This document shows positions 15,932 through 27,560 of a stretch of 64,000 nt of DNA, piece by piece. This DNA is from Heterodera schachtii. Lineage: Eukaryota; Nematoda; Chromadorea; Rhabditida; Heteroderidae. The stretch is from contig SIJG01000065.1 of the NCBI GenBank assembly GCA_023374025.1, positions 481,496 to 545,495 of the forward strand. Reading direction: 5' to 3'. Position 1 is the stretch's first letter, and the number at the start of each line of letters is the position of its first letter. The position numbers were made by a program, and so were the translations under genes. The notes under the pieces are model-generated. The model saw only the letters and a list, made by a program, of their open reading frames with translations, was not told where the DNA came from and made no database searches.

Positions 15932-18900
15932 ATGGCTTCTTCCCGGCACATTTACGACCTTCCTACAGATTTGGTCTTAAAAGGCGACTCGGCTTCGGTT
16001 GGTGCAAGCATTTTGGAGGGTGATCGGCCGTATTGTCGTGCGCTTTACGAATTTCGGTTTTGCATTTCTTTTCAAAAAGTAAAACAAATGTTTCAACTCA
16101 CAAACAGAAGTGAGTTTCCGAATGAGCTTGAATTCTCCGCCGGCGACCTCATTTTTATTGAAAAGCGTAAAAACAATGAATGGTTGGAGGGCGAGTGCCA
16201 ATCAAACGGCCGAAAGGGCATTTTCCCGCAAAATTTTGTGGACATTGTCGTTCCGTTGCGCGACGAAGAAGAGGTGGAGGTGAATTTTTAAACTTATTGC
16301 CTTGAAGAAAAATTGTATTAGAAAAATAAAAAAGTTTTCCTAATTGTGTGGTGATTAGCATTGAAAAGCATAAAACAAAATTTAAAAAAAAGTTGGTGCA
16401 AGCCGCAGGATTCGAACCTGCGCCCTCCGAAGAGGACTGCGACCTGAACGCAGCGCCTTAGACCACTCGGCCAGACTTGCCCTTAGACTCTCTTTAAAAT
16501 TATTTGATATAATTTATCAAAATTACCAAAAGATGATTCATTCTTTTATTCGGCAGGTGACCACTAATTGTGAATTATCTGTTCCTTTTTCTTCTGTTGC
16601 GAGTGGAGCCAATTTTAACGACCAAATTGGGTTTTATTTTATGCTTTTTCTAATCCATGCCTTGGCCAAATGATTGTCAATTTAATATTTTCAGTGTTGC
16701 CTCGGCTCTTTACGATTTTGAGCCGCGTTTTGCTGATGAATTGCGACTACGAATTGGTGAAAGTGTTCAGGTGTTGGAGTTGGTCGGCACAGAATGGGCC
16801 AAATGCAGGTATTTTTACGAAACTTTTTAATTTTTTTTAGATTTCCATACAAATTAATTAAACTTTCCCAAAGGGAGACAACAAGCGGATTTGTCGGCAT
16901 TGTGCCGCAGCGTTTTCTTAACATTTTCTTCGATGCGACAGCCGATGAAGAAAGTCAATTTGGAGAATCGTCGACAGGGGAAAATGAAAGACCCAACGAT
17001 TTTACCGGTGCTTCGTTTTCACACGCCTCTAAATAAATGCCCTTTTCATTTTGTCAGACCAACTCAAACCGTGGGATGTTCCGATTTTCCAATCTTCGAA
17101 TGTCCCCAGCATCCAAAAAGAAGGGTCATTTTCCTGTCGCTCTTCTCTTTCCGGTTACGATTCCGCTCAATGGGTCGGCTCGACAGACGCCGCCATTTCC
17201 CATCGGCCACCGCCTCGTCCACCTCCGCCAAAATTATGCCAAACAACAGTTACTCTACCAAAAGCAACACTGGAACCAGAATCTCCTGAACTGTGCTCTC
17301 CGTCATCAACGTTTCCGATGAAAAGTTCGTCAGAAAAGGAGTCATCGTCGTCTTTTTTACGGAAGAAACACTCGGAAGTGACGTCACCCAGACGACACTT
17401 TCATCAGTCCCACCGACACAGCGTAGAATTAGTGGACGAAAACTTACAATTAGTAAAGAGTGTTGGACGAGGAGTTCTGCCAGATTCAGTGAACCCGCAG
17501 CTGATGCAAAACGCGGCATCAGTGTCCAAGACTGATTCCAAGCAGAAAGTGGTGCTGGACCTTCTGAACACGGAACGGGCGTATCTGTTCGACCTAAACA
17601 CCTGGGAATCGGTGTTAATTCTTTTGATTTTATTTTCAAAGGTTATTTAACGAATTACTTTCAATTATTAGTCCATCAAAGAAAGTGCCGAATTGAGCGC
17701 GGAGGACAAAAAAGCGCTGACGAATGGTTATGCGCCACTCAAACAACTCTCGCAGACACTAATCTCGACGATTATGGCACAGAAAGGTAAGGGAAAAAAG
17801 AACTCGTTGTTTTCAGTTAGCCAATTCTTTTTCTTTTGTTAGACCTTCCTTCTGTCGACCAACACTTTGGAAATGCTTTCATGGAATTGAAAGAACGCTT
17901 CTTTGGTGTGTTTAAAAATTTAATAAAATTACACTGATTTTGAATATTTTCAGTTGCTTATGCCTACCATTTCCGTTATGTTGAGCAAATAAGTGTCATC
18001 GTGGAAAATGTATTTTCCCTTCTCCTTTTTTTGTCTCATCTCTCTTTCTTCAGGAGGAGGATGAATCGTTGCAAAATGCCCTTCAAAAGTGTTTGTTGGC
18101 CATGCGTCAAAAGGGCTCCAGCGTTTTCGACGTGCCCACCGCAGTGTCACGTCCGATCCAACGGTGTCTGAAGTACCCCCTTTACGTTGGCGAGTTGCTG
18201 AAAGTCGTGCCGCGCCGCCAGTCACCGTTCCTCATTTTGCCTTTTAGAATACGCCCATCCATCACCCGGACCATCCCAAATTGATGGAGTCGCTCCGACA
18301 ATTTGGGACTTTGGCGTCTCGTATGAATGAATGCAAACGGCGAAAGGAACTCAGTTAACAAGCGCTTTCCGTCGAATTTTGCTTCGTGTAAGCCAATCTT
18401 TTCAGTTCGCAAATATCGCAGCCAAGAACAGCTGTCGTTGGCCGACCGTCTCTCGCGAATTAACATGCACTCGCTAGTGAAGAAGAGCAACCGGCTGAAA
18501 TATCGCATCAACCGTTCCATCGGACTGAACACGGCACGGTACACGGAGTTCGACTACCTCGTCCAACTGTTGGAGGAAGCGGAGCGAAGACTGTGCAAAT
18601 TCCTTTACTGTGCCCAACTGTACAAAAAACACATCGAACAGTCCGTTAAACGGCACGAAGACACTTATAAAGGCAAACGAGAAAATCGACCTCCGAGATG
18701 GAAAAAGCATTCGACTTACTTTTTGCAGGGATTTGTCATGCGCAAGACGAAAATGTTGTGAAGGCTTTTGCTGTTATGTTTCGGCGTTTGGATGAGCTTT
18801 GTCGACGCCATTTGCAGACATTTGACCAGGAAGTGATCACAGAGGGAAAAAAGCTTGTGCGCAGTGACCTCGCCAAATTGGTGCACAAACGTTTCGACAA

Positions 18901-21362
18901 ATTGGCCGATTACGAAACAGCAAAAGCGACACACAAAAATGTCTTCAAAAAGCATAAATCGAAAATTCGTCTTTTTAATTCAGTCCGATGAGGTGGAAAT
19001 GCGGCGTGCCGAATTCGAAGCGCTTAACAATCAAATCAAAGCGCAGCTGCCACGTGTCATCGGCTCAATTAACACGGTCTGGCGGAAAGGCCAATTTGCG
19101 ATTTAAAAAAAAAATACGAATTTAGCGTGTTCGTGAGCTAATCCAACGAGTCAATGAGCTTGACGAGGCTTTTTTGTGCCGAATGGACGAATGGTTTGCC
19201 AGAGAACGACCGGAGGTAAATTCGCCCTTACTAAAATATAAGCCCTATTTTCAACACTGAAATTTTGTGCTTTTTTCCATTTCAGAAGGTGCGTGACTGT
19301 TTCAGCGCCGCCCTTCCTTTCCGCGCTCATCTGTCCGCTTCCCATCGCCACACATTGGCCGAGCTGAACAAAATTGCAGCGCATCTTTCGTCCGGGTCGA
19401 ATCCATTGCAAAAAAGTCAATCATTGTGCCAAATTGGGAAAATGATTGAGTTTAATTTTCGCAGAAAAGTCGCTTCGTCTTTCTTTCCGAGGCCCGAAAA
19501 GCACTCATTTCTCAAATGAAAGGGAAGCGCAAAAGAAACAGCCAAAAACGCATAAACGACGACCCCAAACGACGAAAGAGCGGGACGCACTGGTGAAAAT
19601 TGGACGAATAATAATGCATAAACGATTTTGAAACCAGACGAAGATTTGCCATGCTCAAAAGTTGACGCAGCAATTGCGACGTGTCCAAAGCGACTGGGAA
19701 AGCGCGTCGATGGTTCTGAGAAGGGGCGACACAGTGGTGGTGAAGGCACTCCGGCAGGACGGCTTCAGGTGAAGGACGACGACGACTTTTTCACCAAAAT
19801 GGGTCTTTTCAGTCTCTGTGACAACGCCGTTTCCTCCGGACTCGTCCCCGTCGCTCTTTTGGGTCCATTTGACGAGAGTTTCACCGCTCCGTTCTCTCCC
19901 GAATCTCCGGCCTCCGAAAATGAGCCTCACGCGACTGATTTCGCTGTTGAATCCGCCGGCCATAAACAAAATAATTTCGATGGTAAAATTAAAATTGGCG
20001 CGAAAGTATCTTTTTTGAGAAATTGAATTAATGTGATTTCTTTTATTTGTTTCAGTGCCTTTGCTTCTGCTTGACTTTATAACAGCAAATGAAACAAATA
20101 GTTCCCAGAATGATTACTCGCCGGACAAAATGACGTCAAACTCGCAATTAGACAAAATTGACCAAAATGGGAGGGATATAAATCTGATTGGTAAGTAATC
20201 AAATGAAGGTGGTTTCTCGCATTCTCGAGCTTTCAGATTTGGAGGACAATTTGATTGACTTGGACTCACCGCCTAAAGTCAACGTGCAACCACGCGAACT
20301 TAAGCCGATCTCGAGTTATGTGGACGAACAGCCCGAGTCTTTTTTATCGGAGAACTTTGGCAATCGAAAACCAGAAAAAAGTGAGTTAATGAAGCCTTGT
20401 GAGGTTAATAAGCCAAAAAACAATTGAGCAGTTGGACGACTTTCATCTCCGTCTCCCCCCGTGCCACCAATCCCCGATCGTCCGATGTCAGCTTCAAACT
20501 GTCAGCCCCCACTTCCGACTCCCATTTCCAACGTCTCCTCCCTGGCGGATTTTGCGACCTCCGCGACCATTCAGCCTATTCGAATTGCTCCTCCACCACC
20601 AGTGACTAGCAGCCGACAACTTGACACCACACCTCAACGCCAAGCGGTATCTGCACCAGTTGAAACGCAACAACCGCACTTGCCAAAGCCAACGCACAAC
20701 GGCATGTGTCCCTCGCAATTCCCTCCCCATTCCTTTGCCGTTTGTGTTTTCGACTTTGTACCTGCACTTAACGACAGTGAACATTTGGAAGCCCATCAAT
20801 TGGCAATTACGGAGGGAGAAGTGGTAGGATGAGATTTAAAGAAATGAAGGGTTTAATTGGGCAGATGTCCCTCCTCCCCCAGCCCCAAAAGGCTAATTTT
20901 TATGGACAATTGATTTTTTCGCTCTTCGTTCCTAAATTCTATCTATTTTCAATTTTTTGGACAGAGGATTTTACATAATTTTTTACCAGACGCTCAAAAA
21001 ATAAGGTTCTGGTCGGTTTTATGCGTTCCCAGCCAACACTCAAATACACACCAAGGGTATCGAAATCATAAGCATAAAAAAAATTTCATGGGACGCATAA
21101 AACCGACCAAACCAAAAGAAATCAATGTAATAAGTCAGTGATAAATGAATGGTCTGATAACCCCCAAAGTTTTAATGATAAATTTATTTTATTAAACTTT
21201 GTCTAGGTTGAAATTATCAGACGGAATGACGACGCTGGAAACAATGAATGGTGGTTGGTTAGGAAGAGAAGCCAACACAGACACTGTACTGATCAGCAGC
21301 AAGGATACGTCCCAGCAAATTATTTGTCATGCTTGAAAACTCCATTAAACACACGCGTTTGA
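15932..21362 (+). CDS. DNMBP: Tuba/DNMBP-like RhoGEF with SH3, DH and BAR domains
   Basis: A Cdc42-type exchange factor and membrane scaffold, judged from domain order. SH3-1 is at ~16020-16255 (CRALYEF...NEWLEG...GIFPQNFV). SH3-2 is at ~16695-16925 (ASALYDFEPRFADELRLRIGE...GIVPQRFL). A Pro/Ser-rich linker follows. The DH domain starts ~17545 (VVLDLLNTERAYLFDLNTWE) and continues through RPIQRCLKYPLYVGELLK at ~18150. The BAR domain spans ~18420-19500, with the long Arg/Lys helix at SLVKKSNRLKYRINR. SH3-3 is at ~19690-19870 (LRRGDTVVVKALRQDGFR...GLVPVALLGP). An acidic Pro-rich linker leads to SH3-4 at ~20735-21340 (AVCVFDFVPAL...WWLVRKR...GYVPANYL). Vertebrate DNMBP has four N-terminal SH3 domains and this gene shows two. 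It ends at TGA 21360. A tRNA gene lies antisense in an early intron. Confidence 0.88.
16397..16480 (-). tRNA. tRNA-Leu (anticodon CAG)
   Basis: A complete 84-nt type II tRNA. On the minus strand the acceptor GCAAGTC pairs with GGCTTGC plus discriminator A. Box A reads TGGCCGAGTGGT. The anticodon stem-loop is CTGCG-TTCAGGT-CGCAG with CAG at positions 34-36. There is a long variable arm and the T-arm is GCAGG-TTCGAAT-CCTGC. No intron. It sits between two SH3 exons of the DNMBP-like gene, on the opposite strand. Confidence 0.97.
21010..21109. repeat. Intronic foldback, 21-22 bp arms
   Basis: TGGTCGGTTTTATGCGTTCCCA at 21010-21031 is inverted at 21089-21109 (TGGGACGCATAAAACCGACCA) with one mismatch. 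It lies in the last intron of the DNMBP-like gene and looks like a MITE remnant. Confidence 0.75.
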
Positions 21363-21656
21363 TCGTACTTACATTATTAGTTCATTTCAACACGATTTGA
21401 TTTATGTACTTTGTTCGCACTATTCTCTGCACTTTATGGCATTCATAAATTCTCATTTTCTTGTCTTGTAAATTTGATACAACATATTGTAAGGGTTACC
21501 CTTTCGAAGAGTTACATAATAAACATTAACGATTCGTTTGTTTGGCATAATCCGAAAATAAAAGTCATTAATTTACTCTTAGGTATGTGGCTCTTTGGCT
21601 TTTAACAGAACATTCAGCACAATGACAGATTCCGTGTTAGGTCAAAAGAATGTTTG

Positions 21657-22807
21657 TTAAACAGTGTCAATTCGGAGGGTCGGGTGAGCGATCGCATCGG
21701 ACGCCTTTCTCTTCTTGGCCAGGCTGACGTTGCCGTTCTTCTTCAGCCCATTCAGCAATTGTTCCTTCACACGATTATACTCAACGACACAAGTTCGGCA
21801 CAACGCTCTGTACAATTCTTGACCTCCGATCATTTCTAACTAAAATGGTCTTACATGAAAATGCAAAATTATGGTTGTTCAGCATGGATTAATAATACAT
21901 CATTAAAATGTTACAGTATGACATGCTAAAATGTCTGCGTACGGTAAGTCAGAAAGTTACGGTACCAATTTAAAAAGGAGGAAATTAATTAAATAATTTC
22001 CTCAACACTTTTATTCAGTTGAATCGGTTAGTGGTGTCAAAATGCTTTCCCACCTTCGTGCATTCCGACATTCGAAATGTGAATGAGGCGGACTGTCCAC
22101 AGCGGCAAACTGCGCTTAGTTTCTCAATTTTCTCAGCCAAAGGAATGAGCATCGCCACATTTTGGAAGGGCTGGTAAAATCAAAAGGTAAGAAATGATGC
22201 TTTTATAGAACCCTTTGCTAAAATCGATTTACTAAATTTTGTTTTAATTTTTGTGCGTCTTCGGTGAACCTCCTGCCGGTAATCGCCATTCAGTGCAGCA
22301 ATTATCACTGTTTTGCCAGTGTTTGCCAATTCCTGCGCGTATTTGACGATGTCTTTGAACTAACACAAATGGAAATGCCAAATGTGATAAATTAACGGAG
22401 GGAAAAAGCCCACAAATTGGCCCTCGTCGATGCCAATGACATCGAATTTGTTCAGTTCCTCGAATGCGTCCTCCATTTTCGTCGCACTAATCGCCTCCAT
22501 TTTGCGTTTGTCGTGTGTGCATGCGTGCGACTCGTCGTAACGCGTGTCGAGCGCATATTTAACCACTGCGACTTTCCGCCCGGCAAGAATGTACCGCTGA
22601 GCCAATCGGAACAATTCAGTCCTGGGAATATCATTGTTAGGAGGGGAGAGAAACCAAAATCATTTTGTATTCAATTGCAATTACTCACGTTTTTCCGCTG
22701 AACATGGGTCCTTAAATTAAAATATTGAAGGAAAAGTTTCAATTGGGAATTCACTCACCAATAATTAGGTGAATAGAACCACGCTGATGGCACTGACAAT
22801 CCGACAT
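21657..22807 (-). CDS. TK1: Thymidine kinase 1 (TK1/Tdk family)
   Basis: A cytosolic salvage enzyme that phosphorylates thymidine with ATP. The start at 22807 gives a short leader, then LIIGPMFSGKTTELFRLAQR, with the P-loop split by introns. Next come VVKYALDTRYDES and THDKRKMEAI, the Walker-B-like DVIGIDEGQF (~22430-22460), FKDIVKYAQELANTGKTVII, and AALNGDY, then PFQNVAMLIPLAEKIEKLSAVC (~22085-22170). The zinc-binding cysteines are in AVCRCG and ALCRTC (~21790). The final exon (21657-21847) carries EMIGGQELYRALC and a Lys-rich tail with KKRKAS, which resembles a nuclear signal. Catalytic Glu of DEGQF is present. Length and order match animal TK1. Confidence 0.92.
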
Positions 22808-23438
22808 TTAATGTTAAAGACGTTAATTAAATTAAGGAAAAACTAAAAGTGCAATGATTTTTGGGGATTAATTTCTTATTTAAAAATATTTTTTTCACCT
22901 ACATATTCAATCTGACAATGAGAAGGATTAACCAAATAAGAATTGTTTTATTCTTCCTATTATTAAATAATATGCGGGAATTGCTGCCCAAGAATTTGCT
23001 AAAGGAGACAAATGGACGGTCAAAGTAAATGCGAATGGCGGACGAATTCCTGTTTTATCTGCTAAAAACATCAGTGTATTGTTTGTGTGCTCCACCATTC
23101 ATTCGCAAAACCCTTTTCCCTATATCGACCAGATCTAAAGAAAAAGAAGTGATTTCTTCTGATTTTCTCTTGCGATCGTTCATAATTAATATTTATCGCT
23201 TTGCATGGCATTACCTATTTATCATACGTCATTATTTTATTACTAAAAAGCTACCTAATTAGCAAGCAGCAGATAGGATTTGATTTATGACTAATACATA
23301 AATGAATTGACAATGCTTTTTTGGGTTTGAAACATTGCGCAATTTATTCAAGCTAAATAAGTCATATGTATGAAAGGTTTTTTAAATTTATTTATTTTGA
23401 ATCTTTAATTACCGCCATATTTTAATGAATATTAAACA
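22808..23438. other. Intergenic AT-rich stretch
   Basis: No gene or RNA recognised between the thymidine kinase start and the Helitron end. Confidence 0.6.
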
Positions 23439-23475
23439 CTAGCGGGGTCAGCGCCTTCGGCGCATCCCCCGCTAG
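23439..23475 (-). repeat. Helitron 3' terminal hairpin
   Basis: CTAGCGGGG pairs with CCCCGCTAG and, after small internal loops, GCGCC pairs with GGCGC around TTC. It lies ~180 bp downstream of the helicase stop in the element's orientation and closes with CTAG. Confidence 0.7.
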
Positions 23476-23656
23476 GTGTACGAATGTGTTATGAACAATT
23501 GTTTTTGGTGAAAGGAATAATTATGAAATTAAGAGGAATGGCTTACTTTGAATTGATTCGTAGTCTTGAGCAACCAAAGAACAACAGATTTGTCTAACAA
23601 AACTAATTCTATTTCTTCATATACTAAATCCAAACCAATCTAATCTAAAACACTAT

Positions 23657-25990
23657 CTAATCACTATTGTCTAACAACTCTTTGTACACAACATTCTTCA
23701 CCTTTCGCTCTAAATTACTATCATCTAATCTAATTCTCAACTTATTCCAAGCTCTCGCTCTCGAAAGAGCCACATACAATTGACCATGGCTAAAAACATC
23801 TTTCCTCAGATCAATTCCAACTTGCTCAAGGGTTTGACCTTGGGCCTTGTTAATTGTCATTGCAAAAGCTAACACCAATGGGAATTGGTGCCTATGCAAG
23901 TCAAAAGGGTAATCTTCAGAACAGCAAAGCGTGATCCGAGGAATGTACACAGTCTGACCTGCCTTGTCTCCAGTCAAAATATTACACACAATCAAATTCG
24001 GTTGCATTTTCTCAACTTTCATTCTCGCACCATTACAAAGACCCATTTCAATATTCAAATTACGCATTAACAAAACAATAGCATTTTTCTTCAATCTTAA
24101 CTTATGCCGTGGAAACCCCGAAGGGTTTAAAGCATTCAAATACTCATCCAAATACTCATCTACTCTTTGTCTATTTTCATCTTGAGCTAAGTCTATACTC
24201 GTGTACACAACTTCTTCTCCAGGCAACATTTCTAAAACTCTATTATTCATTTCACTAACATCAACATTCTTCGGTGCTAAAATTGCACTTTTGGCCATTT
24301 CATTCCAATTCTCAGAAGCAATGCAATTAGCAAAAATCTCTTCTGCTAAATCACCATAGCTAATACAATTCTCGGGCAAAATTAGCTCATCATTTTCACT
24401 ATTCCAGTTTCCACTGCCAATCTCTAACAAATCTCTCGCAAATTCTTGCTCTGTTGCAAGAGCTCTCATATTCTTCGTCAATTTATATCTTTTGGCCAAT
24501 CTCCAATACTCACTTCTCTTTATGGTAGAATTCACCATCTCAGCTCTCGTGGCGTGTTTCTGAATTGGGAGGGTTTGACGAAAGTCTCCCGTCCAAAGCA
24601 TAACTTTGCCACCAAATGCAATTCCATTATTCATTATCTCTTTTAATTTCTCATCCAAAGTTCTCATTGCGCGCTTATTTATCATAGGCGCTTCATCACA
24701 AATAAACAAATCTGTGTCTTTCAACTCTTGCCATGCCTTTGACCTCGGACTAATACTCGAATTATTCATATCCAAAGTCAATCCAAATCTATTGTGCAAT
24801 GTTCTCCCAGCAGGCAGCAAAGTTGCTGCGATGCCAGTAAAAGCCATTGTACAAACTTTCTTCTTCTGACCTCTCAGCATATGTACAATTGTCTTGTTCA
24901 CATGCGTCTTTCCAGTTCCACCCGGTCCACTAAGAAAGTAGAACGCGGGTTCATTTACAGGATTCCATATTCTATGCAAAATTTCATCACTAACTTTCCT
25001 CTGTTCATCATACATCAAAGCATAGTTTCTTTGTCCCAAATCCAATTCTTCGGCTAAATCAAATACTTGCTCAACATCATCATCAACATTTATCTGTTCC
25101 ATGGTTGGGAAATCGGCAAGCGTTTTTCCAGCCTTCATAATGCTAAGTGCAATCTCTTTATATGCTTTAGCGTAAGCCAATTCTTTTCTAAAACTCCTGC
25201 AAAAATCTTCAGACAATGAGTCTTTAAACATATTCCAAAGCTCTTCCGGTTTGGCCGGGTTGCAGTGGACTAAAATCAATGCAAAAAACTCTCTCAATTT
25301 CCATGGCATTTCAAAACTCTCTGCTTCTTCTAATGCTTTTTTCCATTCTTCATCATTTCTAATCAAACCTCTTTCCAAACATGCAGATGAAAAAGTTTCA
25401 CAAACTTTTACATTGCCATTCATATCAATAACAGATTTCAAATCATCATAGGAGCATGCTCCCTTCACATTCAACATCAACAGCCTCAGGTGGTATCGCT
25501 CCGGCTCAGCCGGTGACACCTTCACCATTCGGCCAATTGTGTTAAAACATGTTTTTCTCTCGGTCCATTTTCCTTTTTTAAAACAAAACTTTTCAGGTAT
25601 CTGATGATAAAACAGAGACTTTGCCAAAACATTTGTCTTATTCAGTTCAAAATATGCCATTAACTCAGAACCATTCGCTATTCTTTCACGAATCTCTTCT
25701 TCTTCCATATTCTCATCAAAATAACAAATCTGTTCTCCTTGCAAATGTACAGTCAAAGACATAATACAATGACTTCGGTCGTACATAGGCAATTCTAAAA
25801 TTCTCCACACTGCTTCTTGCGGGCAAACATACCGCGCATCAATGAATTCTTTAACTTCATCATGGTCATTTTTCTCTTCAAGTTCCAATCTTGCTCTATC
25901 TGGTGGCTTATGCACATACTTATGCAAATACTTTACTGAACTAATACTATTAACCTTTTCAAGATTAATGTGGCACTTGAACATTTTCAA
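23657..25990 (-). CDS. Helitron Rep C-terminus and PIF1-type helicase
   Basis: The frame begins with the second-tyrosine motif KYLHKYVHKP. The helicase carries Walker A GPGGTGKTHVNK at ~24920, AFTGIAATLLPAGRTLHNRF, Walker B LFICDEAPM at ~24690, GDFRQTLP at ~24570, and motifs V-VI MTINKAQGQTLEQVGIDL and QLYVALSRAR at the end. Helicase motifs are intact across 777 codons. It stops at 23657 with no additional nuclease domain. The gene would move single-stranded transposon DNA. Confidence 0.92.
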   Translation of the reverse strand: MKMFKCHINLEKVNSISSVKYLHKYVHKPPDRARLELEEKNDHDEVKEFIDARYVCPQEAVWRILELPMYDRSHCIMSLTVHLQGEQICYFDENMEEEEIRERIANGSELMAYFELNKTNVLAKSLFYHQIPEKFCFKKGKWTERKTCFNTIGRMVKVSPAEPERYHLRLLMLNVKGACSYDDLKSVIDMNGNVKVCETFSSACLERGLIRNDEEWKKALEEAESFEMPWKLREFFALILVHCNPAKPEELWNMFKDSLSEDFCRSFRKELAYAKAYKEIALSIMKAGKTLADFPTMEQINVDDDVEQVFDLAEELDLGQRNYALMYDEQRKVSDEILHRIWNPVNEPAFYFLSGPGGTGKTHVNKTIVHMLRGQKKKVCTMAFTGIAATLLPAGRTLHNRFGLTLDMNNSSISPRSKAWQELKDTDLFICDEAPMINKRAMRTLDEKLKEIMNNGIAFGGKVMLWTGDFRQTLPIQKHATRAEMVNSTIKRSEYWRLAKRYKLTKNMRALATEQEFARDLLEIGSGNWNSENDELILPENCISYGDLAEEIFANCIASENWNEMAKSAILAPKNVDVSEMNNRVLEMLPGEEVVYTSIDLAQDENRQRVDEYLDEYLNALNPSGFPRHKLRLKKNAIVLLMRNLNIEMGLCNGARMKVEKMQPNLIVCNILTGDKAGQTVYIPRITLCCSEDYPFDLHRHQFPLVLAFAMTINKAQGQTLEQVGIDLRKDVFSHGQLYVALSRARAWNKLRIRLDDSNLERKVKNVVYKELLDNSD

Positions 25991-27560
25991 CAGGTATAAA
26001 TTGTGTGGGACAACCCACCTTGTTGTCTAAACCATGTCTTCTTCCATTTGCAAAAACTTCAACTATTCTTCCATCATTTGGTCTTGCATACAAAGCCAAA
26101 CCATTTTCAAGAACAATTGTCTCTTCTTGAAATGCTTTCGGGTATCCCTTAGAGCACTTCCTTCCTCTCATACCATTCTTGTCAACGAACTCTTCCATGC
26201 ATGGGCAATTCGGGTTCAAATCACCACATGGGCCATGGATCATAAATCTTTTCACCAATTCAAATAATTCAGCTTCTAATTCCTTGTCTGGTATTCTTGC
26301 ACTAATTCCTTTCTTCTCAACATCTTCACCATTTGCCAATTTGTCTTGTTCTGCCAATGTCAAAAGCAAATGAATGTGCGGTAGGCCCCTTCCTTGGTTC
26401 TCTACCGGATACATCCACGCAATCACTTCACCAAAAATCTTTACTTTGCATATCTCATTCATGATTGCTTTAACTTTCAAATTAAAAACTCTCACAACCA
26501 AATCAGGTCTATCACTTGACATTTGCTCATGAAACAAATTCTCAGAAATTTCATTCCATTGAGGATTACATGTCATAGTCAAAAACATATCAGGCTTGCC
26601 AAACCGCCGAACAACGGCCATAGCATCCTGAAAATGCTTCTCAACATATCTCGGACTATTTGTCACACTTGAAGGGAGAATGACCTTCCTTCCAAGTGGC
26701 AAACCTCTTTCTTGTGCTCGTCTCATTAACATATTATCAACGTTCTTATACGCATCTGCCAAAATCTTTTTCTGGTTATTCTTTATCCAATTCATTCTGT
26801 CTCCCTCAATTTTTACATATTCATCAACACAATACTGTTGAAAAAGTCTTCCTCCATACAAAATAGGATTAAACTCTTTCTCTCTGATTGCCAATGTGTA
26901 TGACACATATTGAAGCCTTGTCACGTTTCTAATACCATTTCTTTGTTTCATCCCCGGGCGCCAACCGAGTGTACCACGCGGATAAAATAGCGGGTATGTC
27001 ATCGGTGTCACCATCGGGTCAAGGCTATTCAAAATCTTTAATTCTTTTCCACGTTGTCTGATCACAATCTTCGCATCAGGTACTTCACCGTCTGCTCCAG
27101 GTACAAAAACTGCTGCAATTTCATTTGCTCTTGGTACATTGTACCCCAAACGTCTGTCCAATTGCCTTCCGGTCTCAAACAAAAGTTTGATCACGGCTGG
27201 CTCTCTGTTTTCATTCCTTGCTCTCTCAGCTTCATTATCTTCTTCCTCTTTCATCATCACATAAGCCTCAGCAAATGTATTCACATTCCTTATCACTTCA
27301 TAAACAGTTCTAGACAATTGAGGGTCAACACCGACATTGCTTTGTCTCATTGCCCTCATTGCCTGATCGGTATCTACAATGAAAATCTGCCCATAAGCAG
27401 GATCATCGCCATCTTCTGGATTCAAAGCCAAATTCATTCTATGATAAACTTGACCGTAAATGCGGAAGCAATACGGACCTCGGTTATTTGGATATCTATA
27501 TCTAAGCGGATTCATAGAAGCAAACGACACACTACTATTCAAATGTCTAACTATTTTCAA
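25965..27560 (-). CDS. Helitron Rep, HUH nuclease region
   Basis: The Helitron-like N domain opens with HLNSSVSFAS, GPYCFRIYGQVYHR and the conserved PLFYPRGTLGW. The HUH motif is at ~26370 (GRGLPHIHLLL), preceded by MTCNPQWNEI. Cys-rich CGDLNPNCPC is at ~26220. The frame ends early at 25965. In the other frame from about 26015 the sequence reads WVVPHNLYLLKMFKCHIN, the expected continuation, so one base is gained or lost near 26012-26020. Confidence 0.87.
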   Translation of the reverse strand: MKIVRHLNSSVSFASMNPLRYRYPNNRGPYCFRIYGQVYHRMNLALNPEDGDDPAYGQIFIVDTDQAMRAMRQSNVGVDPQLSRTVYEVIRNVNTFAEAYVMMKEEEDNEAERARNENREPAVIKLLFETGRQLDRRLGYNVPRANEIAAVFVPGADGEVPDAKIVIRQRGKELKILNSLDPMVTPMTYPLFYPRGTLGWRPGMKQRNGIRNVTRLQYVSYTLAIREKEFNPILYGGRLFQQYCVDEYVKIEGDRMNWIKNNQKKILADAYKNVDNMLMRRAQERGLPLGRKVILPSSVTNSPRYVEKHFQDAMAVVRRFGKPDMFLTMTCNPQWNEISENLFHEQMSSDRPDLVVRVFNLKVKAIMNEICKVKIFGEVIAWMYPVENQGRGLPHIHLLLTLAEQDKLANGEDVEKKGISARIPDKELEAELFELVKRFMIHGPCGDLNPNCPCMEEFVDKNGMRGRKCSKGYPKAFQEETIVLENGLALYARPNDGRIVEVFANGRRHGLDNKVGCPTQFIPVENVQVPH

